64,000 bases of DNA from Lethocerus indicus (taxonomy: Eukaryota; Arthropoda; Insecta; Hemiptera; Belostomatidae), in assembly GCA_019843655.1 (NCBI GenBank), contig JACDQD010000006.1, positions 6,130,034 to 6,194,033 on the forward strand. Reading direction: 5' to 3'. Shown one piece after another: positions 63,902-64,000 of this stretch; within the stretch, counting starts at the first letter, position 1; each line of letters opens with the position of its first letter. A program made the position numbers and the translations under genes. A model generated the notes under the pieces. That model was given only the letters and a program-made list of their open reading frames with translations. It made no database searches and was not told where the DNA came from.

Positions 63902-64000
63902 CTGGAAACAACGTACGAAACCTTTATAGTACTCATAAAACTAATAATATCGAACGATTACTCTTTTATTAAGCCGTATTTTAGGCGGAGAAGGTCTCTC
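63902..64000 (-). other. Start of an intron of the Dachsous-like gene
   Basis: It begins with the splice acceptor (CAG preceded by TTTC on the minus strand) and runs off the right edge of the window. Nothing else is visible in it. Confidence 0.6.

Noticed and set aside
1..64000. A new multi-gene defence, biosynthetic or mobile system
   Set aside because: The four genes belong to known, unrelated cellular families and no clustered unknown coding sequences or mobile-element proteins were found.

Overview
This is a stretch of an animal nuclear genome, most likely an insect. It has spliced genes with GT/AG introns, AT-rich intergenic DNA, long dinucleotide microsatellites and no operon-like packing. 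The protein families are a dynein-2 light intermediate chain, a coilin, a small CUPID-domain cytohesin adaptor resembling fly stepping stone, and the C-terminal exon of a Dachsous-like cadherin. I cannot name the order or species.

Layout. Positions 1 to about 44.4 kb hold no coding sequence I can support. Open frames there are short, and the longest (143 codons, near 0.9-1.3 kb) resembles nothing I recognise. The stretch alternates AT-rich DNA with 150-400 bp islands of higher GC and complex sequence. It also carries perfect hairpins and palindromes, a recurring degenerate motif built around GAAACCGGTC (six copies), a (TA)n tract, and a GC-rich island beside a (GA)n tract at 41.5-41.95 kb. 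It could be a regulatory gene desert or a large intron of a gene lying outside the window.

From 44.5 kb onward there are four genes. The dynein-2 light intermediate chain gene (minus strand, 9 proposed coding exons, 44757-51350) ends in an unusual acidic tail of about 100 residues. Coilin (plus strand, 5 coding exons, 52033-54843) starts 682 bp away in divergent orientation, so the two probably share a promoter region. The CUPID-domain gene (minus strand, 2 coding exons, 57712-59623) encodes about 180 residues. The Dachsous-like exon (minus strand, 63191-63901) carries the conserved cytoplasmic tail, and the rest of that gene lies beyond the right edge. The splice models for coilin and the CUPID gene keep frame throughout. 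The dynein model also keeps frame, but its first exon is tentative.

The four genes do not form a pathway: they cover ciliary transport, Cajal bodies, Arf-GEF regulation and planar polarity. I found no mobile-element proteins, CRISPR arrays, rRNAs or convincing tRNAs, and no evidence for a new multi-gene system. The observations most worth checking are the acidic tail, the interspersed GAAACCGGTC family, the hairpin clusters, and three possible unannotated promoters or first exons (28.0, 41.6 and 60.4 kb).
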